NCBI GenBank assembly: GCA_007128275.1
Contig: SKXR01000241.1
Location: 1 to 26,492 of the forward strand
Direction of reading: 5' to 3'
From: Kiritimatiellia bacterium
GTDB lineage: Bacteria > Verrucomicrobiota > Kiritimatiellia > SLAD01
Length of the DNA: 26,492 bases
The notes under the pieces were generated by a model that was not told the DNA's origin, did not search any database, and saw only the letters and a list, made by a program, of their open reading frames with translations. Of this stretch, positions 21,827-26,492 are shown piece after piece (within the stretch, counting starts at the first letter, position 1; each line of letters starts with the position of its first letter). Both the position numbers and the translations under genes were made by a program.

Positions 21827-22279
21827 ATGGCCGATTCCTTGATTCATCGATTTGCAAGAAGGTCCGAACGACTGATTGTGTATCTGCTGATCGTCCTGAT
21901 GGCGATGGTGTTGGTGCTGTCGACTATCGAGCTGGCGCGTCAAATCGTGCTTGCCATGATCAAGCCGCCGTGGTTTGTGTTGGATCTGGACGATCTGCTG
22001 GATCTGTTTGGCGTGTTCATGCTGGTGTTAATTGGGATTGAGCTGCTCGACACCATCAAAGTCTATTTCAACGAGCGGGTCGTGCATGTGGAAGTCGTTC
22101 TGCTGGTAGCCATGATTGCCGTGGCGCGCAAAGTCATTGTACTGGAGCCGGAAGAGTACGATCCGATAACGTTGGTGGGCATTGCCATGTTGGTCATTAC
22201 GCTGGCGGTCGGGTACTATCTGATCAAGCGGGCGACCGACAAGCATGGCCTCACCGAAAAAGTGGAAGGTCCCCGTTGA
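21827..22279 (+). CDS. psiE: PsiE-family inner-membrane protein
   Basis: The 150-aa product has four hydrophobic segments: LIVYLLIVLMAMVLVLSTIE, LLDLFGVFMLVLIGIELLDT, VEVVLLVAMIAVARKVIVLE and TLVGIAMLVITLAVGYYLIK. The pattern and the GIELLDTIKVYF and HVEVVLLVAMIAVARKVI motifs fit the phosphate-starvation-inducible PsiE family, whose biochemical role is unknown. ATG 21827 follows a long GGAGGGGAGGGAAG purine tract. It is transcribed away from the dUTPase-like gene and lies 81 nt before trxB. Phosphate control is not shown: I see no clear Pho box. Confidence 0.8.
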   Translation: MADSLIHRFARRSERLIVYLLIVLMAMVLVLSTIELARQIVLAMIKPPWFVLDLDDLLDLFGVFMLVLIGIELLDTIKVYFNERVVHVEVVLLVAMIAVARKVIVLEPEEYDPITLVGIAMLVITLAVGYYLIKRATDKHGLTEKVEGPR

Positions 22280-22360
22280 TTCCACCCGATGCGATGGGCC
22301 GTGACGTTCCCCCCTCCGTGAAGGGTAAATGAAGACTGCAAATTGACAAAGGAAGACCGA

Positions 22361-23284
22361 ATGGAAAAAGTGATTATTCTTGGAACGGGCCCCGCCGGAT
22401 TGACCGCCGCGCTCTACGCGGCGCGGGCCGACCTGAAACCGCTGGTCATTGAGGGCATCGAGCCGGGCGGGCAATTGACCACGACGACGGATGTGGAAAA
22501 TTATCCCGGCTTCGTGGATGGGATCATGGGCCCGGAACTGATGGATGTGATGCGCAAGCAGGCGGAACGATTCGGAACCCGCTACCAGACCGGCATGGTA
22601 GAGTCGGTTGATTTCAAGCCCGGCGCGCACAAACTTAACTTGGATGACGGCACGACGCTTGAAGCCGCGACGGTCATCATCGCCACGGGCGCCAGCGCGA
22701 AATATATGGGCCTTGAATCGGAACAGAAACTGATCGGGCGCGGAGTCACCTCCTGCGCGACCTGCGACGGCGCGTTCTACCGCAATATGCCCATCGCCGT
22801 AGTCGGCGGGGGCGACAGCGCGATGGAAGAGGCGCTGTTCCTGACCCGCTTCACGTCGGACATTACATTGATTCATCGACGCGACGAATTTCGCGCGTCG
22901 AAAATCATGGCGGACCGCGTGTTGCAGAGCGACAAGATCAACATTCTGTGGGATACCGTGGTCGAGGATGTGCTGGACGTGGAAAAGAACGAAGTCACGG
23001 GTTTAAGACTCAAGAACGTGAAAACGGGCGAGCAGTCCGAAATCGAGATCAAGGGCTTGTTCATGGCCATTGGTCACAATCCGAACACGAACCCGTTCAA
23101 AGGCCAAATCGACATGGACGACAAGGGGTATATCATCGCCGATAACACCAAGACGAATGTGGAGGGCGTGTTCGCGGCGGGCGACGTGCAGGATGCCGTG
23201 TATCGGCAGGCCGTCACGGCGGCCGGCTCCGGCTGTATGGCGGCGCTGGAAGCCGAGCGTTACCTCGAGTCCAAGGGGCAATGA
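22361..23284 (+). CDS. trxB: Thioredoxin reductase
   Basis: TrxB is an FAD enzyme that uses NADPH to reduce thioredoxin. The 307-aa product has the FAD-binding GTGPAGLTAALYAARA start, the PGGQLTTTTDVENYPGF segment, the redox-active CATC (C132, C135) in VTSCATCDGAFYRN, the NADPH motif GGGDSAMEEALFL with HRRDEFRAS (basic residues for the 2'-phosphate), and the C-terminal FAD motif VFAAGDVQDAVYRQAVTAAG. ATG 22361 has AAGGAAG upstream and is preferred to the in-frame TTG 22343. Its stop overlaps the ABC exporter start (ATGA), so the two are cotranslated. No thioredoxin gene lies nearby other than the lone-Cys exported protein. Confidence 0.96.
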   Translation: MEKVIILGTGPAGLTAALYAARADLKPLVIEGIEPGGQLTTTTDVENYPGFVDGIMGPELMDVMRKQAERFGTRYQTGMVESVDFKPGAHKLNLDDGTTLEAATVIIATGASAKYMGLESEQKLIGRGVTSCATCDGAFYRNMPIAVVGGGDSAMEEALFLTRFTSDITLIHRRDEFRASKIMADRVLQSDKINILWDTVVEDVLDVEKNEVTGLRLKNVKTGEQSEIEIKGLFMAIGHNPNTNPFKGQIDMDDKGYIIADNTKTNVEGVFAAGDVQDAVYRQAVTAAGSGCMAALEAERYLESKGQ

Positions 23285-25035
23285 GCGACAGGAAATCCAA
23301 ACGCGCGTTGGGCAAGCAGGAATGGGCCACCTACGGGCGGCTCATTCGGTATGCCCGTCCGTACATGGGACGGCTGATCATCGGAACGGTGTTCGGCATC
23401 CTGTTTGCCGGATCCACGGCGGGCATTTTGCCCGCCGTAAAGAATACGCTTGCGGAACTCTTCAACCCGGACACGCTCGGGTGGGGGGCGATACTGGGGG
23501 TGGCCATCATCTTGCCTATCATCGGGTTGGTCCGCGGTGCGGGCTACTATTTGAGCATGTACTTCATCCAGTGGGTCGGACATCGTGTCGTGCATGACCT
23601 GCGCATTGCGACCTTCGACCGGTTGCAGGAACTCTCCGTCTACTATTTCAGTCGGCAGAAAACCGGCGAACTCATATCTCGGACGGCGAACGATACGATG
23701 ATGGTGGAACGCGCCGTATCCACCGTGCTCGGGGATCTGGTGCGGCAACCGTTCGTGCTCATCTTCCTGTTGATCGTGTTGGTCTGGCTCGATCCGGTCC
23801 TGGCGGCGTTAAGTTTGGTGGTGTTTCCGGTTTGTATCGTGCCCGTGGCGTTGTTCGGTAGACGTGTGCGCAGGAACGCGAAGGAAGCGCAAGCCAAGTT
23901 GGCTGATATCGTGTCCATCCTGCAGGAAAGCATCACGGGCGTGCGCGTGGTCAAGGCCTTCGGGATGGAGCCGTACGAGCGCAAACGCTTTTCCGAACAG
24001 TGCCGCTCCGTATTCAACCGATCTATGAAAGTGGCCAAGGCCAAGGCGGCCATTGAACCCATTATTGTCGAAATATCCATCATCGGTATTTCCATGATCC
24101 TGGTCTATGCGCACATCACCGGGATGGCCATGGAGACGTTCTTCACATTCGGGTTGGCCCTGGTCGCGCTGTACGATCCGGTCAAGAAATTGAGCAAGGT
24201 GCATCTGACCATTCAGCAAAGCTCGGCGGCGGCGGATCGTATTTTTGAGATTCTGGACGAGCATGTGGCGGTGCATAACCGGCCCGATGCCGTGCCCTTG
24301 GATGGGCCGGTGGAGCTGATCGAATTTGAGAACGTCGCCTTTTCATACGATCGCGAACCGGTGCTGCAGGGGGTGTCCTTCTCGGTGCGGCCGGGCGAGT
24401 GCGTGGCGTTCGTCGGCAGTTCGGGATCCGGCAAGACGACGCTGGTGAGTCTGTTGCCCCGCTTCTTCGATCCGATCAACGGCTGCATCAAGATCAATGG
24501 CCGCGATATCCGCGAATACACGCTCGTCTCGCTACGCAAGCAGATCGGCTTGGTCACGCAGGACACGTTCCTGTTCAACGACACCATCGCCAGCAACATC
24601 GCGTACGGGCGCCATGACGCGGATCAGACGGCGATTGAGGAGGCCGCGCAACGCGCGCATGCGCATACGTTCATTTCCGAGTTGCCGGAGGGGTACGACA
24701 CCATCGCCGGCGATCGCGGCGTGCGCCTGTCCGGCGGCCAATGCCAGCGGTTGGCCATCGCGCGCGCCATCCTGCGTAATCCGCCCATCATGATTCTCGA
24801 CGAGGCCACCAGCGCGCTCGACACGGAATCCGAACGGTTGGTGCAGGCCGCTCTCGACGAGCTTATGGCAAACCGCACTGTTTTCGCGATTGCGCATCGC
24901 TTGTCCACGATCCAACACGCCGACCGCATCATCGTCCTCGACAAAGGCCGGATCGCCGAGACCGGCACGCACGACGAACTGCTGAAGAAGAGCGGCTTGT
25001 ACCGCTACCTGTATGATCTGCAGTTTCAGGTGTGA
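23281..25035 (+). CDS. MsbA-type ABC exporter (fused membrane and ATPase domains)
   Basis: A 584-aa half-transporter of the MsbA / multidrug exporter group that would act as a homodimer in the inner membrane. The membrane domain (about 1-325) has hydrophobic segments near 30-55, 70-95, 155-195 and 260-295. The ATPase domain shows Walker A GSSGSGKT (379-386), Q-loop VTQDTF, signature LSGGQCQR (483-490), Walker B IMILDEATSALD and the H-loop His539 in AHRLST. Similarity to MsbA (RTANDTMMVERAVSTVLGDL, VKAFGMEPYERKRF) suggests lipid A core flipping, hence an outer membrane, but drug or other lipid export is possible. It overlaps trxB by ATGA. Confidence 0.93.
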   Translation: MSDRKSKRALGKQEWATYGRLIRYARPYMGRLIIGTVFGILFAGSTAGILPAVKNTLAELFNPDTLGWGAILGVAIILPIIGLVRGAGYYLSMYFIQWVGHRVVHDLRIATFDRLQELSVYYFSRQKTGELISRTANDTMMVERAVSTVLGDLVRQPFVLIFLLIVLVWLDPVLAALSLVVFPVCIVPVALFGRRVRRNAKEAQAKLADIVSILQESITGVRVVKAFGMEPYERKRFSEQCRSVFNRSMKVAKAKAAIEPIIVEISIIGISMILVYAHITGMAMETFFTFGLALVALYDPVKKLSKVHLTIQQSSAAADRIFEILDEHVAVHNRPDAVPLDGPVELIEFENVAFSYDREPVLQGVSFSVRPGECVAFVGSSGSGKTTLVSLLPRFFDPINGCIKINGRDIREYTLVSLRKQIGLVTQDTFLFNDTIASNIAYGRHDADQTAIEEAAQRAHAHTFISELPEGYDTIAGDRGVRLSGGQCQRLAIARAILRNPPIMILDEATSALDTESERLVQAALDELMANRTVFAIAHRLSTIQHADRIIVLDKGRIAETGTHDELLKKSGLYRYLYDLQFQV

Positions 25036-25476
25036 GGAATCTGAACAGAAGCCCGCAAAGAATGTTTTGAATCCGCGGGGACTGGCGCTGAGGTGCCGGC
25101 AGATAGCCGCAAGAAGGCACAAGAAGTCGCAAAACGCTTGGACTAGAACCTGTCTAAAAACCTCTTCGCAGCTCCGCAGAGCGTCGCTCCAACCGTCATG
25201 ATCTCCTGGAGGGCGAGGCTGCTGCCGAGCCGGGGCTTGGGATGGGTTCTGATGACTTTTGCGCCTTTCGCGGTTCAATTCTTCTCACTCAAAGATGGCG
25301 GAGGACGCGAAGGGGGGGATGTCGGGAGCGCGGCTGTGTCCGGCGGAGGAGGACCAGCCGCAGCAATCGTGCTCATTCTGGCTTATGCGGGTGGTCCCGG
25401 CGCTCGGTGGCCTGGACACACCCGCGCTCCACTGAAGAACACGGTGCAGGCAGCGAGCATGTCCTGTTCATTCGTT
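25036..25476. other. Non-coding stretch between the ABC exporter and vapC
   Basis: These 441 nt lie between convergent genes. I find no convincing protein; the open frames lack family features and ribosome-binding sites. The stretch contains the first copy of a repeat element (25075-25312), described separately. No intrinsic terminator is obvious for either neighbour. Confidence 0.6.
25075..25312. repeat. Dispersed repeat element, copy 1 (left of vapBC)
   Basis: The 5' module (25075-25135) aligns with 26207-26266 and the 3' module (25255-25312) aligns with 26288-26342, both in the same orientation; the interval between modules is 119 nt here and 21 nt in copy 2. The core agccgcaagaaggcacaaga plus agtcgcaaaa is three degenerate 10-nt units. 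The start of the 3' module (ttttgcgcctttcgcggtt) is an imperfect inverse of the 5' core. Confidence 0.7.
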
Positions 25477-25899
25477 TCAGGCCGGTTTGAACGCCCCGCC
25501 ATAACCGGGTTCGTAGAGGGGCAAGCCGGTGACTTTCGAGATGGCCATGAAGTGCTCATCCACGGCGTACACGCGCGTGCCGTCGTGCAGGGCGATGGCG
25601 GCGATCAACACGTCCATCCACGGAACCGTTATACCCTGATCGCGCAATTGCCATGCCAGTGCTACGGCGCGCTCCCAGTCGTCGGCTTCACAGGCGCGAT
25701 AAGGGATGATGGAAAAGTAGTAGCTCAATCTGTTGCGATCACTCGTGCGCGCGCCGCCGAGCACTTCCAACCGTACGGGCGAGCAAAGTATGATGGCGTA
25801 CGCGTCCAGCAGCGCTTCGAGGGCGAGTTTGACTTCGAGGTTGCCCCTGCGTCGCAAGCCTTCGATCCACGCGGATGAGTCGACCAAGACCATGGTCAT
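25477..25899 (-). CDS. vapC: VapC-type PIN-domain toxin
   Basis: PIN-domain ribonucleases of VapC type cut RNA and stop translation when not held by VapB. The 140-aa product has the four acidic active-site residues: D7 (LVDSSAW), E45 (VRLEVL), D96 (WMDVLIAA) and D114 (AVDEHF), and the expected length. Start ATG 25899 overlaps the antitoxin stop (ATGA on the minus strand), the usual arrangement for coupled expression; an ATG two codons later is an alternative. It is intact, so the module is likely functional. The RNA target cannot be told from sequence. Confidence 0.92.
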   Translation of the reverse strand: MTMVLVDSSAWIEGLRRRGNLEVKLALEALLDAYAIILCSPVRLEVLGGARTSDRNRLSYYFSIIPYRACEADDWERAVALAWQLRDQGITVPWMDVLIAAIALHDGTRVYAVDEHFMAISKVTGLPLYEPGYGGAFKPA

Positions 25900-26120
25900 C
25901 GCCCGGAAAGAGGAGGCAAGGGGTTGACGATCGGCTCATCGGGCGAACGGTCGGGATAGTCGAAAGCGCCTTCCCGAATCAACGTTCCGAACTGCGCCGC
26001 CTTCCGTCGCCGCACAAATTCCTCGATGGCTCGGGCCAGTGCCGGGCTCTTACTTTTCTCCCCAGTCAGCTTCATCACTTCCTGCAGGACGTTATTTTCG
26101 ACTTCAACGGAAACGCGCAT
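25896..26120 (-). CDS. vapB: VapB-type antitoxin
   Basis: The 74-aa product starts MRVSVEVENNVLQEVMKLTG, with an EKSKSPALARAIEEFVRRRK helix: the short strand plus two helices of a ribbon-helix-helix DNA-binding domain (VapB/DUF2191-like). The C-terminal acidic, proline-rich part (FDYPDRSPDEPIVNPLPP) is where such antitoxins wrap the toxin. ATG 26120 is chosen because the family starts at this strand; AAGGA lies about 12 nt upstream. It overlaps vapC by 4 nt. By analogy it should autoregulate the pair from the region 26121-26200, but no operator was identified. Confidence 0.88.
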   Translation of the reverse strand: MRVSVEVENNVLQEVMKLTGEKSKSPALARAIEEFVRRRKAAQFGTLIREGAFDYPDRSPDEPIVNPLPPLSGR

Positions 26121-26492
26121 AGCTAAGAAACATCCTTGATAGGGGAGCATTGCGCAGAAATGATGCAAAATCAACAAAAAAATGCATCGCGCTTGCTGTC
26201 CAAGACGCAGGGACAGGCGCCTCGGTCCGAAGGTTAGCCGAAAGAAGGCGCAAGAAGTCGCAAAACAGCGTAAGGGATGTCTTCACGTCCTTCGCGTTTG
26301 CGGTGAAATCCTTCTTACACAAAGATCGCGGAGACCGCGAAGTGGAAGATGCGGAGAAATTGCGGAGCGGTTGTCTTGCCTCTGTAAGAGGCGACTGTTT
26401 CGGTCCCGTGCGGAGCACTGGGGCGAGATGGGGCTTGACCGGTGCTGTCTGCGAGCGCACCGTCGATACAATCGGGTTGGGAGACCCTAACA
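26121..26492. other. Non-coding region upstream of vapB to the window end
   Basis: No convincing gene is seen in these 372 nt. The first 80 nt are relatively AT-rich and should hold the vapBC promoter; the rest contains repeat copy 2 (26207-26342) and further related low-complexity sequence. The window ends before the next gene. Confidence 0.55.
26207..26342. repeat. Dispersed repeat element, copy 2 (right of vapBC)
   Basis: This is the partner of 25075-25312 in direct orientation. The shared cores are agccgaaagaaggcgcaaga plus agtcgcaaaac (26235-26266) and acacaaagatcgcgga plus gaccgcgaag (26317-26342). The modules are closer together than in copy 1. The two copies bracket vapBC. Confidence 0.7.

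Noticed and set aside
25096..25135. Possible CRISPR-like array in the repeats near vapBC
   Set aside because: Units are about 10 nt, contiguous, without spacers, and only three per copy; no cas genes are present.
25198..25878. 226-codon plus-strand frame over the exporter-vapC gap and vapC
   Set aside because: Half of it is antisense to vapC and the rest covers repeat DNA; no domain or conserved motif is visible.

Overview
The window is bacterial, GC-rich chromosomal DNA. From about 1 to 16,860 it holds one long plus-strand translation and transcription operon: the 3' part of fusA (EF-G), then the fused S10, spc and alpha clusters through rplQ. It ends at a very clear intrinsic terminator (16826-16860). 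Gene order is canonical: rpsJ-rplC-D-W-B-rpsS-rplV-rpsC-rplP-rpmC-rpsQ-rplN-X-E-rpsN(zinc type)-rpsH-rplF-R-rpsE-rplO-secY-adk-map-infA-rpmJ-rpsM-K-D-rpoA-rplQ. Two absences stand out. No tuf lies between fusA and rpsJ, and no rpmD (L30) lies between rpsE and rplO. Many junctions are ATGA or TAATG overlaps, so translational coupling is likely. Three gaps break this tight packing: rpsJ-rplC, rpsS-rplV (217 nt, with a good sigma70-like promoter) and rpsK-rpsD (filled by heptanucleotide repeats).

From 16,861 to 25,035 the genes are ordinary accessory or housekeeping genes. After a REP-like pair of inverted palindromic modules comes a plus-strand NAD(P)-binding Rossmann protein. It faces a minus-strand group made of a dimeric-type dUTPase/MazG-like protein, an exported thioredoxin-fold protein with a single cysteine in the relevant region, and a P-type IIA cation ATPase. 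Divergent from that group, on the plus strand, lie a PsiE-family membrane protein, thioredoxin reductase (trxB) and an MsbA-type ABC exporter whose start overlaps the trxB stop.

From 25,036 to the end, a minus-strand VapB/VapC toxin-antitoxin pair is bracketed by two diverged, directly repeated non-coding elements (25075-25312 and 26207-26342).

The organism cannot be named with certainty. The zinc-type S14, missing L30, K/A/E-rich r-protein extensions, MsbA-like exporter and intergenic short tandem repeats would suit a Gram-negative lineage of the PVC group (Kiritimatiellota, Lentisphaerota or Verrucomicrobiota). That is inference. I see no CRISPR array, tRNA, rRNA, transposase or phage genes. 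The most unusual non-coding feature is a set of degenerate 7-nt tandem repeats placed just upstream of three start codons.
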